From positions 868,001 to 932,000 of the forward strand of contig NC_091880.1 in assembly GCF_019399895.1 (NCBI RefSeq): 64,000 bases of DNA. Reading direction: 5' to 3'. This document shows positions 1 through 14,010 of the stretch, one piece after another. Below the pieces are notes generated by a model. The model made no database searches. It was not told where the DNA came from and saw only the letters and a list, made by a program, of their open reading frames with translations. The position numbers were made by a program, and so were the translations under genes. Source of the stretch: Cardiocondyla obscurior (lineage: Eukaryota; Arthropoda; Insecta; Hymenoptera; Formicidae). How positions within the stretch are numbered: the first letter of the stretch is position 1; every line of letters begins with the position of its first letter.

Positions 1-3000
1 CACAATAGGATAAAGAAGAGCGAAAGAGAAATGAGGAGGGACGCAAGAAAAGCGGAGTGTGACAAAAAGGACCTGCCGTACCGAGCATGAGTGACGTTAA
101 GCTGACGTGAGTGGAAAGGCCGGCCAAAGTCGTGGGTGGTCCGTAAACGGAAGGGAGATAGAGAAAACAGTTGACAAAGCAGAAGTATAACAGAAAGACG
201 GAAGAACGTGGCAAAGTGTCGCGACTAGATAATCGGAAAGAAAAGAGAGAAAAATTTGTTACTCGACAAAACGTAGCCGTTTTGTTCTATTAATATGACA
301 AGGACATGACGCGAGGGTTAAAGATTCGGAGAGGATTTTTAGCGTACCGCGCCGCCCTGTCAAATGATAAGTTTGTTAATTCGATCCCGCGAGCTCAATT
401 GATTTATGTGTTGACTTATGTACGCGCTGACAAAGTTATCTATCAATTGCTAAAGCCAGCCACTCCGCGTAGAGTTTTACAACTCTTTAACAGCGCGTAA
501 ATATTTTAAGAAAAACGGTAACGTCGCGTTCGTCCCAATAATAAATTGACGCAGCTTAAAACGATATTATGCTACATTATTTTTTTAACCGATTGATTCA
601 CGTTATTTAATATTACACCTGTAATATCTTGTAAAATAAAAAAAAAATGAACAGCATACATCGAATAAAATTTACTTACTCGCGCATTAATTTGCGCTGC
701 GCAAACTACAAATATTAGTTGTAAATTTGATTTATTTAATGTAACTTCAAAGAAAAATTTTAGACCGAGCGAAAAAATCACGGGGGAAAAAAAATTTATT
801 TCCTAAGAGCATGGGTAAACGTGTTACCCGTAGTTTGATATGAATGAAGAAACCAAAATAATTTTCAACGAAATTAATTAGATCTTTTGCGGCACGAGCA
901 ATTAATTTACTTGCGGTGCGCAAACTTTTTCCTCGCGTCGCACAGACGTATACGTGGTGCTCGCGCCAGAAAACTCGCCGCGGTCGCACGCGACGTTAGT
1001 TTTTTGCGCAAACTTAGTTAAGTAAGTAACCAGAAAAAGAGAGGCGCACATAAATGAACGCTACGCGAGGACAAAAAACACAACCAGGCCACTATTGAAC
1101 CCTGTAAAACCGTACGTCACGCAACGGCTTGTTAGAGAGGCATCACGAAAATAAATTTCGACGGATGTCGGAAAAAAAAAAAAAAAAAAAAGGGGGAGGC
1201 TCGATCGTCACGATGATTACATGTCGCGGGGGCGAAGTCGGGTGGGCGCGCGTAATTCAGCGCGTCGAAAAGTTAGTCGTCATTAATTTTCTCGTTACGC
1301 TTAATTAACGCCGCGTTGCGACGCTTTCATTCAAGACTCGATATACGAGATTGGCGCGCGCATTTCAATCAGCGCCGATGTATGAACTTGCGATTTCATT
1401 TCCGATGAGCTATCGGAAAATGTTTTGTTTACGCAGCTGCCATTTGATTAATTACCAAATTATCGAAATAAATAATAAAAAGAGCAGATAAATGAGAGCG
1501 CAGCGTCGGTGAGTTTTGTTATTTCGGGGAAAGCTCGAGTTTAAAAATGAAAACCGCTGTGCGTGCTGGGCCAGTAGCTTTTTATGCGGTTGCTTATCGT
1601 TAACTGGAATGAAGCTGGGGGAAAGTTCTTTCCCCGTGGCCGAAGTACCGGGAGCTTAGCAGTTTTTGCTTCAACTTTCTGAACTGTTTAGCCGGGAATA
1701 GCGTCAATATCACCCTTGGTGCGTTGGGTACCTTTGTACCTTTTGCAATGACGTAATGTCTATTGAAATGTCACTGCGCCTGATATGTTGTTTCGCGTTG
1801 AAGAGGATCGGACTGATTGTCAGAATTAATTAATTGGGTTTGCAGTGCACATTTATATCCCGCGCAAAAATACAATTTAAATGGAAATTCCGTGACCCCG
1901 ATTGAATTTTCAGTATAACGTAACGTTTGTTATCAAAACTATGCTTCACACCAGCGCGCGGTTCGTTCGCGATAACATTTTCTATTCGGTGCAATGTAGA
2001 TGTTTTGAGAAATATGAATTTAATTGTTTTCCTTTGGATTTTTTTTTTTTTTTATAAACGTATGTCCGCGCGCCGCGCGGACAAGAAAAACAGCGGCGGA
2101 GGGAAACGGATAATGCAGTTCGAAACATTGAATGGCATTCGGTAAACCCTACATCCAGTAGGAAAGGGCTTATTCTCGATTGGACAAATTGCCGCCAATC
2201 ATAAATAATTGACAGACAATCGCGGGGGATTTAGATTTACCAGCTCGGCACGTCCATAACTTCGATACTGATTTGTACCAACTCTAAACCTTAATTTGGA
2301 GTGCGCTCGTCCATATTTGTGTAACCGCATGCGAGCAATACACGGGGGGAAACCAATGCCGTTACGCTCTACATTCTATCCACGTCATTCTCATCAGGAA
2401 TACGTTTAGTTGTAAAACATTTCGCGCGTACAGGCGTGCATTAATATATTATGTAATATTATTAACATGCTCATTTCCACCGGATTTGTTCGAAACGTTT
2501 CATGAAAGTACGTCAAACGTTATGTGTGATACATTTCTGCCAATAATTGAGGGATGTTCGAAACTGTTCATAACTTAAGGATCAATAATAATGTAATTAA
2601 AAACGTTTCTCAAGAAAATTTTTGTTTTAAGTAACAATTAATTAAAATTTTTGCTAGATAAGGTATGGCGTTACGTATACTACTTTAAACAGGAAGCAGA
2701 ATGTAAACTAATTTTAAATTGAGAGAATCTATCTTTATACCGAAAAAGGAAGAAAAGCGTAGTTATTTAGATAGTTAACGAATTTCTTTGCGAAAGCCAC
2801 TGACGTGCAGCTTGCGTGTAGCTCGGGAATTTGTACGAACCGCGCGTGATTCGAGGAACAGACGTCGTATATCGAGATGGCGAATGCCAGAGGATAGATG
2901 TACTAGCTTGAGGAGGGTAACATGCCTGCCGCGCGATCAGATACCAAAGATTACAAAGGAAATACCACTGAGCTACTTTTATTTTTTTTTAATTTCGTCG

Positions 3001-6000
3001 TAAAAACACTGTCTTAGTTCTTTGCGTTTCATTATAATTTCTTGGATAACAAAATCACACGCATAAGCGTACGGGATTTAAAAGAAATTTCTATTTCTCA
3101 TATTATATGTACATTAAAAATAAATATAATTGAATATAAGGAAATACGAAAAAAAAAACCCGTGCAAAGCTGAAATACGTATGTGTGCGCACGCAAGAAA
3201 GACGAGATAGCGCTGAAAAGTAATAAGGAAAAAAGCACGAAGTGGACGGAGAAGAGCATGCAAGAGATTCGATGAAGGAGAAAGATATAGATGAATAGTA
3301 CCTACGAATCGCGAAAAAGAAGAGGTAAAGCCTTCTCGAAAATGAGGCCGACATAATTGCGCCCGCGGTTGTACTGGAAATAGACGACCGTTAGGGCAAG
3401 GGATGCGACGCAACGGAGTGCGGACAAGCATCGTGTAAGAGAGTTGGTCCGCCATCCATTGTCTCACACGAAGAGAGACTCGGCCCGGTGCTGATTAAAT
3501 ACTTGACACATCCTCCGCCGGCATAACTTTGTTCGAATTGTAATTACGGGCCGGATCGGTCTTCGCTTACGAATGAGTTCCAGGCGATCTCGGAGCCCCC
3601 TCCGCAAACTTCGGCTTGTTCCTTTCAGATCGGTCGCGGTCCACCACCCCCGCGGGCGGCGAGCTTCTGACTTTCTATGCGAGCCTCTCCCCCCCCCCTC
3701 TCCTCGTCCCGATTCTCAACTTTTTGAAACGTTTCCGGGGGTTGTATGCGCGATCTCTCGGATAACAGTCTGTTCTCCCCTTATAAACTCCGAGCTATCG
3801 ACTCGTATTACTCGTACATCTCATTTATGAAGAAAATTATGTTCGATTGTGAATTCCACGATTAATCGTAACTTTTTAACTTCTTTTTTTTTTCTCTTAC
3901 TGGCCAATTAAATATAATTTAGTCGATCGCGCGATAACTTAATAAAGAATATATTTAATCGCTGTTCGAGTGTAACTGTTACATTAATAAAAAAAATATT
4001 ACCAATGTTACTTCTATATCCATGAGCTGTATACCGAAGCACAGATATGGCGTTTGCTGCAGCGACAGCGGCTAGTGTACGTACGTAATCCTAGGCGGCA
4101 GAGGCAGGGGATGAGAGAACGGAGAGAAATCAGTCTTCGGTAAACCGGCCGGCGCGGTATATACATGCGGTATATATGAAACTCGATGCACACGATGCTA
4201 AAGTTACGTTCGCTAGCTGCCGTCGCCATATCTGACTTTCAGCGTATAAGGATTACACGAAATTACGTGCGATCGTTATGCATTTTACAATACAAGTATA
4301 CATAACGTGATCAGTCTCGGTCTCTCATGCCGTAAAAGCGATAGCGCACTACGGTTTATCGCGGGCACCGGTTTCCTAGCCTCCTCTCCGCCGGAGGTGT
4401 GGGGATTATGCAATTTAAAATGAGTTAATTGAAGTGCAATAAGTCGTTAAAACTCTCGAGCAAATTAATTAATATGAAAGAAAGGGAGGCGGGAAGGAAG
4501 GAAGGAAGAGAGCCGGTTAGAATGGGGCAGCGCGCGAAGCGGTCGCTTTGCCTTATCCTCACCGCCCTTCTTGGTTTCATTCTTGCGACGCTATTACCCA
4601 CCAACGTCGGCCATGTCCGTGGCACGTTCTCTCGGTGCCGGGAACAGGGCGTCCGTTTGCAAAAGTGGTGGTAACGATGAGGTTGGGGGCGGAGGATGGC
4701 GCAGGTCGATGAGGAAAGCACGGTTAATGAAATAATGTACGCTCGAGGTAGCCCTCGAGTACGCGCCGCACGCGGATTTAACTTTTGCGCGAAAATACTC
4801 GCCCACTGGGGAAGAGAAAGAGAGAAGACAGAAAGGGGGGAGGAAGAAATGAGAAAGACAGAGACGAGATCCCCGCGTTCTCTCAACTTCGAGCTAAGTC
4901 GTGGCTTTATTGCTAAGGGAGGGCCGATCGTTGGAATCAAAGGCCCTCGCAAATCGTAGCGTGCTTAATTAAGAATTCTGCGTGCTGGGGGGGGAGCACA
5001 ATATCGTCAACCTGAATGGAGAACGGACGGATATGCCAAAGAAGCGCTTCCCTGGAATTTTTGGCGCTTCGACGGATCGTCCTTCACGCGTTTATCGGCA
5101 CTTCATTAATTATGCGTCTATTATTCGTACTTTGTGAAATTCCGAATACTAAACCCGCGCGTATCGCGAAACAATTTTAGAACTACGAACACGTTTTTTT
5201 TCTTTTTTTACTACAATTTTACTAAAGTTTTTATATATTTTTTGTATTTATAAAACGTAATATAAGAAATCATGATGTGACGAATACGTAAACTGACAAA
5301 TATGAACATTTCACAAATCATCTACAAATCGAAGTTTAGTCGCAGCTTTTACACGAGTTTTTATCATGTATGCAGTCTCTTTTAAAAATAAATTTATTTC
5401 AATTGACAAGGCGCAGAGAAGCGAAAAAAAAAAAAAAAAAACGCGAGTAGGTATCATTCGGAAAAAAGTCTCAATATCTGGGCAAGAGAAAAGGAAGATC
5501 CCCGGGGAAATAAGCGGGAAAAATAAATTATATCGATAGCTCGTGCACAATCCACCTATCTGTGTTTATGAAATAGTTATGAAGTTTTATTGCCCGCGGT
5601 GAGGAACATGCTCGTTAATGCTGACATTACAAACGTCCGTTTGACACGTTTTCAGTTTAATTACTTCGACCGCCACTAACGGCCGAACTTTCCGCGGACG
5701 ATATTTCCATTCCGTGTAATGGATCATTTCGTGTGCCAATTTTTTTATTTTCTCATGTCAAAATTTTTCGTTGTTACGCCTCGCCCGGCAGTGTTTTTTT
5801 TTTCTTTTTTTGCTTTTTTTAAATAAATGTTTTTTGTAAATGTTTTTTTTTTTTATTCCGAACTATATAATAAATAAGCACTTGTTTGCGATACAGTAAT
5901 GCAGTCGTGTCGATAAGTACCGGCGCGTCGCGCGTTTTACGCGCCTTTTATTATCAGGGCTTATACGACAGAACACGATCTTAATATCGGGTAAAGGAAT

Positions 6001-9000
6001 ATAAGTTTTCACGCCGCCGCCGGAGAGAATAAACCGTACTAAATTTCACAGGTTAAACTAGTTACTACCCCTCGATGTCTCGCGTTACGCAATTTCGTTC
6101 ACTTGGAAACGACCTTGGTTCACTTCCTTCATTCCGCTTGCTTTTCATCTTTTCTACATGCGTTTTCGTGCGTGAGCGGGTGCGTGTGTATGTCACGCGC
6201 ACGTGTGTACGTTCGCGCGCTCCCGACAAACGATCGAACGGGGAACCTCCACTTCGTTATAAACAGCGACGGTATCGCGGGACAATTTAAGATAAAGGTT
6301 TACGTATCGTTCGCGGTGCTGCTTATTAATAACGACGAATCGTTATTATTAATTCGCGAAATTGCGCACGTGCGTCGTGCACGGGCAAGGAAAGAAATTA
6401 TTTTTTATTCGAAGCGCTTAGTCTATGATATAATTGAATAATGCAATTCCCGACGAAGGGAGCGAGATGGGAATCGTGTTTACAGATAAATTGACCCGTG
6501 ATCGCAATTACATTCGGTGGAATACTATCGACACGTTTTTCGTTATTGCATTAAACTGACGTTTACATTTCTGGTGCGCCGGAATGGTTAACTATCGAGA
6601 ACGGGGCGTTATCTCAAACCGCGCGATGTGGAATGCATTAATTAAACTCGTATTTTTAATCTCGGGTTAGCGGGTTATCTATTGAAGCGAGCCCAGCGAG
6701 GATTTTTGTAGGCGAGAGTAAAATTTCTATCGCGGAAAATCGCGGATATACATATATTACCATGCGCCTGTGTTTGTAACTGCACCGAAAATTTCCGCGG
6801 AATCCTAGAGAGAGAAAGAGACACAGAGAGTCCTGCTTTCAAATGTTCATATTTGTATATTTTAATAAAAAAGAAAAAAAAAAGAAAGAAGAAAAAAAAA
6901 AGAAAAAGACATTATAAATTATTTCGCGACGTTCTGAGTTCGCTGTCTAAAAATGAAGTTCACGCGGCAACGAGAAACTGATGCCGTGAAACTTTATCGG
7001 AGCTCCCCAATCGCCCATATTCCTCGCGATTGAGTGAAGCCCAATCTGCGATGAAAAAGTATCGCAACGGCGAATGAATAAGAGTGAGGGATGAGTCGGA
7101 TTAAAGTTAAAAGCGTGTTCGCAAACGGTAATTGGACGTAAGAGCAACTATTTCCCTCCTCCCCCAACGACAAAAAGAATTAGCGGAGTAAGTTGAAGTC
7201 GCTGAAAAGAAGTTTCTGAACGAGTTTCTAATGTAAAATCCAATTCGCTCTTTAGCACGATTTACCTTTTAACGCGCGATAAATTGCGTTTAATAAAATT
7301 ATATTGTTCTAACGAAATTGATAGGGAGTAAATTAGCGATACGATAACACGGCTCGAAGGATGTGATCTGCGTTAGATTAACCAATGTAACGCATTATAT
7401 AATGTTAATGAAATAATACAGAAATAAAGTTTCTACGGTTGAGGCGCAATCGCCAGTAAATTGATATAAACACGCCGCGCAAACGATTCCCGCATTTTGC
7501 GTTTAAAGCGCGAGGCTGGGACGATTAACGCGGGAGGGGGGGCCCTTTAATATTTATCGCGGGCCTTTTTATTACAACCGCAGAAATAAGCCACGCGCGA
7601 TACGCACCGGCGAAATTAGTTGTATCGCGCCGTTGCGATCTCGCCGTTCGCGGTGGCGTATCGATCGTGGTTAGTAATTAACGAGCGGCGTGCGCGAGAA
7701 AAATCGAAAGCGATCAAGCCTCGCCGCGCGTTGCTAACTAATTACCCGCCGAGGATCGTGATTGCGTCGCTTTGTCAATCTTCGTGAAGCTAGCCTCCGC
7801 CCGGTCGATTTGCATTCCGACATTCGTTCTGCAGAAACCGCGTGGTGTCTATTTTTAACGCGTGCGCCGACCGAATCGGCGCGTTTTATTATCTGATCGG
7901 TTCTATCAAGACATTCTAGCTGACAGAGTCAATATTTAAATTCCCGCGGAACGCTCCGCCGTAATAGATATTTATATTATTAAAAGCGGAGGCGAAAACG
8001 CGTACCTTAAACGTTAAAGTTATATCGTTGATTATTTGACGTCTGATTTAATCAAGTTATCTTCGCAGATTTATGCGAGATTGGAACGTTTCAGTCTTAT
8101 TGATAGCGTTTCCTTTCGGACTTATACAGTGGGAGAAGTTTTACGATTCAAAGTTCCTCCGTTGTTCGTTAAAATCGAACGAATTCGAACCGGCGAGGCG
8201 AATGGGAACGGAAAAGCCACTTTTGAGAAACGCAGTCATATTATTTTATCCGTAGACTCACATGGCTCAAGGGTGTTAAAACTTTACGAGCTATTCGATA
8301 GGGGAAAATTCTCCCCTTTTCTGCGAGATTTTCTTCCATTTCGCCAGTCAACCTAAAAACTCTCGCAAAACCATGTTACAAATACTTTTAATCCGGCTTT
8401 CGTTTTATCAAATTTTATGCTGCCTTTTAATTTTTATTAATCAAATATGCAATAAGAAAGAAAATCCCACAAGTAAGTTAGACGTCGCGGGTATTCCACG
8501 ATGGAAGAAAATCAATTAACTATGTTAAATAATAAAAATATTTTTAAACCTAATCGGGTTGATAAATTCCTTTTATAAATTAAGTATTCATTAAAGGGAG
8601 GACTTTGTGGTCAAAGCTAAATCTTCGTGCTATTAATAGTACTAATTTTTTAATGTATCAAAACTCGACGCTACACTCAAAAAATAATTTAATATAAATA
8701 CACGATGCTTTCGCTTTTTCCGTATCCGTATCTTTAGATCTCAGTTTCAACGACGAGCGACAAAGGTTGCCAACGAGATACCAAGTTCAAGTGCCCGCAC
8801 GCCGACGGATCCGCGCGCATGATGCATCTCGAGGCTGCGCGAGCGGAGGAGATGAGCGATCAATCCCGCCGATAGGGGGGAAAACTCGGGAGAAACTCAT
8901 TGAGAAGCACTTCGGCGATATCACGCCGGCGAAGAACAAGCGCGGCGGCGACCGGGGGCACCCCGGTTCTTCCATTTATCGAGCGAACGCGAGGATGAAG

Positions 9001-9260
9001 TTCGAAGCCGCGGCGGAAGGAACGAACGCGGGCGACACGGCACAAGAAAGCGTTGACAACGAAAGCCAATATGGTGGTTAATGAGAGGGTCGCGTCAACT
9101 TTCAGCGTTCCGTAACGACCGTTGGAGAAAGAGCGAGGGAAAAGACGGCTGAAGGGACCGAGAGAGACGGCCATAGAGATGGTGCCGGCATAGAAAAAGG
9201 GATGGGACTGAAGTGCGCTGTGGGGGTGAGATTGTAAAGAGTGTTTACTTAACCCCTGCC
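1..9260. other. Non-coding region with simple repeats
   Basis: No gene could be supported here on either strand. The open frames are short (mostly 60-175 codons), overlap each other on opposite strands and have low-complexity translations. Simple-sequence tracts include A20 at 1172-1191, T15 at 2039-2053, C10 at 3689-3698, A18 at 5424-5441 and an A-rich tract at about 6868-6908. CpG-dense patches (for example 7480-7880) alternate with AT-rich patches. It could be intergenic or part of a long intron; the sequence does not decide. Confidence 0.6.
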
Positions 9261-9270
9261 CTGCCTCGAG

Positions 9271-9292
9271 GTGAGTGCAGCTGTCTATAAAG
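9271..9292 (+). promoter_or_regulatory. Weak TATA-like box next to a donor-like motif
   Basis: CTCGAG is followed by GTGAGT at 9271, which fits a splice donor, and TATAAAG lies just downstream at 9286-9292. A TATA box would put a start near 9316-9322, but no arthropod initiator (TCAGT) is visible there. The donor and the TATA box would belong to different transcripts, so at most one is real. Chance occurrence is likely. Confidence 0.12.
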
Positions 9293-12200
9293 ACCGCGGA
9301 TCTCTCTATAACGGGGAAAGAAGAAAAGCTGAGTGAACGTTAGATAGAGACCCCGAAGAGAAAAAGGCACACGGAGGAGGAGGAAAGAAAATGTTGGGTC
9401 TGCTGAACGAATACAAGCGGTTTTTACGCGTGGCCTGTTTATACGACAATACCTTTAGCACACTGACTCTGCATCAACCAAGTCTAAGTAACGTTTTTAT
9501 CAACCGCACGCTTTTTTTTTTCTTCTTTTTTTCTTTTCTTTCCGTTATTGACTCACGAACTGTGCCATTTAATTACGACAATTCTTTAGTATAGAAATCG
9601 TATATAAATGTGCTTAATTAAATTATGATTAAGTTTTTTAGTGTCTTGCGACAATTAAATTTCTGATTTTTTTTTTTTTTTTTTTTTTTTTTCTATGTTA
9701 TAACAGGCAACGTTAAAAATTTATTCTCAGGTGAAGTACACTCCGTGAGTAACAATTTTGACATCAAAATGCAAGTGAGTACATTTAAACGCATTGAAAT
9801 GATTATCCGCGACCCTCCTCCAAGTGCTTTTCTTGAAGCAATAAAAGCAATGATACACTCCGCTCTCTTTGCAAAATCCTGCCAACATAATGGAGTGTCC
9901 TCTCAGTTATACTGTTTGAGATGAGTCGCGGTCTGAACGTGACATTTGCATTTGTACAAGCAAAAGCGGCAGCAACAGTTTGCGATGGGAGAAGACGTAT
10001 ATTTTTCCCAAGGGTGGCTTGTTACATGCGCCTTTTCGTATGTTTTTCGCAATATCTAAGTCTACAGAGAGTTGCATTTACATTTCGAACCTAAATACGT
10101 TCACTTTTAGTATTAAATTTTTTCCGAAAACCAAATTAAGCCCATCACGCTCAACGTGCTTAAAATAACATTTCTAAAAGAATTAATTAAAATTACGAAA
10201 CTGAAAGGTCAGGTTTATTGAAGTTCAATAAAGATTTTCACGAGTCCTCCCCGTTTTTTTTTTTTTATGCACGCGAAGGAACACGGTGGACGATAAGATA
10301 TCTTATCTTCTTTATGGCGGCCGTTTGTACGGATCGGCCGTGTCCACCGTTTTCAGCAAATAGTCCACGTCTTGGCCGAGAAAATCCTACCTCACCGAAG
10401 ACGAAGAAATACGAGCGCGGACGCGAGAGATGTCCCTTTCACTTTTGTTTCACCCCATAAAGACGATTCGCAAACTCGTGCAATCTTCTTTTTTTCCCTG
10501 AAGTGTACGCATACACGTGCCCACCCTATCCACGCGTACACGTGCACACGTAATCCTCCTGCGCGCAAACGAGTTAATAAGCATACTTGACACTTCCGTT
10601 AAGTCTTCTTGAAACTTTTCGATGGCTGGGCAAATATTAATTTTCGTTGCGCTAACCGCCGTTCAACTCGGTTCCGGCGATGATAACTAAGACGAGGTAA
10701 GGGCCCTAAACAAGAGTTTGCGAAATTAATTTTAGCCCGGCGAAATGATAAAGATGCCGAATAACGCAGTCACTATCGTCAATAATACAGTCGTCAACTG
10801 TAATTTCTAACGGCGGTATAATTTAATAAAACATCTTTAATTCACACGAACGAGAAACGAACGCGCTCAGGTAAATAATTGAAGTACCGTACGTCGTAAT
10901 AATTAATATTTCGTCCGATTATTGTCGCTTTTGTAACGCGTCGTTTGTTTGTAGCGACGCTAATTACGCAAATCGTGCAAGTCGCGTTCGGATAATAAAT
11001 TCACCCGCATTCTTCTCGCGACTTTTATCCGGGAAACAGAATGCCGAAGCAAAATGTCGTAAATCATCGGCACGAGACCTTCCTCTTACGTTCGAGTCCG
11101 GCCGAGACAACGGCGACGTCGAGGGTCAAATTTAACGGCGTATGTATACTAAAATAAAAAGCCGCGGGACGATCAATTTTTCCTTCGCCAGATATAAAAT
11201 ATTCCAACGAGCTGAGAGATGGTAAGAGCTGTCAACTGCTTGTCTTAAGAGGAACGTCCGTGCGTAACGTCAATCGGAAAAATAGCTGAGGCAGACAGGA
11301 AAGTGGAAGGCGGAAGAACGTGAGGCTCAAGATCACGTAACAGCCTCCGCGGCAAGGATTTGCATAAACAAACGTCATCGTCCACTGCGTTTCGAATCTT
11401 TACGGCGACCAGCATTGACATTATTTATTCTCTCTTTCTATCTCTCTCTCTCTCTTTCTTTTTCTCTTTACTTCTTTTTCTTGAGCTAAACGGCATCTGA
11501 GAATTTCAACTGCGCAAGAGACGTCAGTGTCGCTTAACTGACGCAGCTGTTTTCTCTATTTTTCCCGTACGTTTCCTTTTTCCGCGCGGACATACTCGGA
11601 AGAATTCGCTTGATCGTTCATCTTTCCCCGAGAGAACGTTTCAACGGTAAAGGAAAGTCGAAAGGTCTCCTATTATTGCGTCACTTGTTACACTATGCTT
11701 CTTAAACAGTTACGCAAATTGAACGATCGAGTTCATTTCGAGATTGTTTATAGTACCGAAGATACTGAATGGAGTATATAAATTATACCTTTTTAAATCT
11801 CTTATTTTTTTTTTTAATTTATTTTATTTATTTTTATCTTTTACTTTGAGTTAAGAGACAATTCAGATTGTTTAATATAAAACGGTTGTTATTATTAGTA
11901 GCAGTTCATGACAAATCTAATAGTTTTAAGAAGAGGAAAAAAATATGATTACATTTAGTTTGACTTGGTGAATAGATATTAAAACGTTTTTTATAAACAG
12001 CGGTATAATTTAATAGCATCAATTCTAATTAGCTAAAGTTTAAAAAAAAAAAAGAAGGTAACTCGAGGGGGGAAAGGAAACTCGAGTGAAAGAAACGGCG
12101 GGCGGAAGTCGTGAATGGACTTCACTGGTCTTATCGTTGTAATAGAAAGAATAACGTCGAACTCGATAGAAGCAGCCCGGCTGCAATAAACGAATTTCAA

Positions 12201-13674
12201 TCTAGCGGCCTTTGTTTCGCGAATCAAGGAAGTGCCGAGGCTTTTCGTACTTCTCAAAGATAAGAACCGCGATTCAATGGTAGATGAGAAAAAGCGATAG
12301 TAGAGGGATGGCCGGAATGTGGGAGGGAAAACGGCAAAAGTCAGAAGAAACAGTTCTCTCAATCCGCTTTTCATTGAGCACGCCGATTCTACCACGCTTC
12401 TAATTACATTACAAATACAAAGCCGGTCGGTTTTATTGAGTAAAAAAGTAAAATAAGTGAATATCCCGTATTTCTCTTTGACGAAGTAACTTAAAACAAA
12501 AGCACGAAAAAAAGCAGGTATATATATAATAATATATATATATATACAAAATTGAATATAAATGTATATATTATAATATTTTAAGACTGTGAAAGAATGG
12601 CAATAATTAATTGAGCATATTAGATCTGGCAATAAGAATTAAATTTTAATTAAATTTTTTTTCTTTCTTTTTTTTAGATGCAAAATAATTTTTACAACTC
12701 TCACTCGTAAAAATATCAAATATAATACATTGCTGACTTTACAGTTGCCGAATTGTCACCCAATGCCTCTCTCAGGGAGCCTTCTCTCAGTTCCTATCAT
12801 TGTTCCGGCATGACATAACACTCACGAATACACGGCCAATTGCAATCGGACACGTATTATTCGGAGCAAAAATCGCACAACGGCCGTATGTGCAATAACG
12901 AAAGCTGAGAAGAGGAGGCGACCTGAAAAGCATCGGGCGACGGAGAAACAATCCAGAGGCAAATTTAATTTTATTTGTAAAATATTATTATTGAATTTAA
13001 TTTGGAATTAATTTAATGCGAATTACAATTGCATCTATAAAAATGTAAGAGTTTAAATATTATTTAAATTAAGTTCTTGCGTGATTAATACTTTACTAAT
13101 TTACTAATGGCAAATATTCTCGATTCGTTACAACGCGACAAATTAAGTTTTTCCCTTTTTTCTATATGTTTAAACAGATCATACTGTTAACTGTTAAAAT
13201 CAATTTACCGAAAAGATAACAGAATTTGCTAAATGTGCAAATGTTAAAATCGTTCTTGCAAAAAAAACAAAAAAAAAAAAAGAAAAATTAATTTTTGTAC
13301 TCGTCAGTCTGTGTCATGCGGGCACTAAATTGAAAACAATTTTTAATAAAAAACTCGGTGGCGGCGAACGAGAAGGTGAATGACTGAGTAAGTGAATAAA
13401 ATAACTACGCGGAAACTCGGCGCATTGAGATTTGCACCACGAGAAAAATTATAAAATAATTAGAACATTTCGATTTTGATGGAACGGAGCGCTAAAAGAA
13501 TCTTTTTTAGAGATCGCGTCACGTGAACACCCCAAGTGGAAATTGAACCTAACTGTTCAACACTGAGCCAAAAATGTAACAATCAAAATGTACTAAGTAC
13601 TAGATAACTATTACTAGCTAATAACGAGTTAAAAAAGCTGGATGTCTAAACGTTTTTCGCCGCGTACCAGTCTA
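9293..13674. other. Non-coding region with poly-T, TC and AT tracts
   Basis: No exon or RNA gene could be supported. The stretch holds a T26 run at 9667-9692, a pyrimidine (TC) tract at 11430-11470 and an (AT)n tract at about 12519-12546. The longest open frame (minus strand, 12033-12632) runs through the AT and poly-A tracts, giving Tyr/Ile- and Phe-rich low-complexity sequence, and was not accepted as a gene. Confidence 0.55.
9667..9692. repeat. Poly-T run, 26 bases
   Basis: Uninterrupted T26, the longest homopolymer in the window. It is followed by ATAACAG at about 9700-9706 and CTCAG followed by GTGAAG near 9730, so it could serve as a polypyrimidine tract for a plus-strand acceptor, but no coding exon follows. 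It could equally be the tail of a minus-strand retroposed element, although no element body was recognised. Confidence 0.9.
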
Positions 13675-14010
13675 CTGTTGCGTGATCTTACGCAACGTTC
13701 GACTGCCGAGTTCAATGACCACCGCGATAGTGTGAGTACGTGCGTGTGTTTACATCGGCCGGCAGATCTCGCGTTCTAAGTTCGCTAGGTGAAGGACGCG
13801 CGGGCAGCGGACAGCAAAAACCGGTTTGCTAGACGATTTCGGCAGTCGACTACCGCGGAAGCGTGAGTACGTGCGTGTGTTTTCATCGGCCGGCACCTTG
13901 CGCTCGAAATTCGCAAAGGTGGAGGACACGCGGGCGGCGGCTTGCAAGAACCGGTTTGCCTGGCGAATTCGACAATCGAGCGAGCGTTGCGTAAGGTCAG
14001 AACACAACAG
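13675..14010. mobile_element. Foldback/MITE-like element with inverted ends and two internal repeats
   Basis: The left end starts CTGTTG at 13675 and the right end finishes CAACAG at 14010. Just inside, the arm at 13683-13701 (TGATCTTACGCAACGTTCG) matches the reverse complement of 13981-13999 at 17 of 19 positions. Between the arms are two direct repeats of about 131 bp, starting GTGAGTACGTGCGTGTGTTT at 13732 and 13863, each containing CATCGGCCGGCA and AACCGGTTTGC. There is no transposase frame, so it would be non-autonomous. No clear target-site duplication is visible, which leaves a local inverted duplication as the alternative. Confidence 0.5.
13732..13985. repeat. Two tandem copies of a 131-bp unit
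   Basis: Copy 1 runs 13732-13862 and copy 2 starts at 13863. The first 33 bases are nearly identical (one mismatch), the middle has diverged, and the block around AACCGGTTTGC is conserved again. The unit lies inside the inverted-repeat element described above. Both strands have open frames across the pair, which follows from the repeat structure and is not evidence of coding. Confidence 0.75.

Noticed and set aside
3243..3253. TGGACGGAGAA, resembling the 5' part of miR-184
   Set aside because: Only 11 bases match and no complementary arm is present nearby.
4062..4073. GACAGCGGCTA, resembling the 3' part of miR-210
   Set aside because: The seed end of the miRNA is not matched and no hairpin is visible.
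9667..9692. T26 run as a retroposon tail
   Set aside because: No element body, reverse-transcriptase fragment or target-site duplication is visible beside it.
12033..12632. 199-codon minus-strand open frame
   Set aside because: It runs through AT and poly-A tracts, giving Tyr/Ile and Phe runs, with no splice or start context.
13530..13570. GGTTCAATTTCC on the minus strand, resembling a tRNA T-arm
   Set aside because: No matching acceptor stem, D-arm or anticodon arm could be drawn around it.
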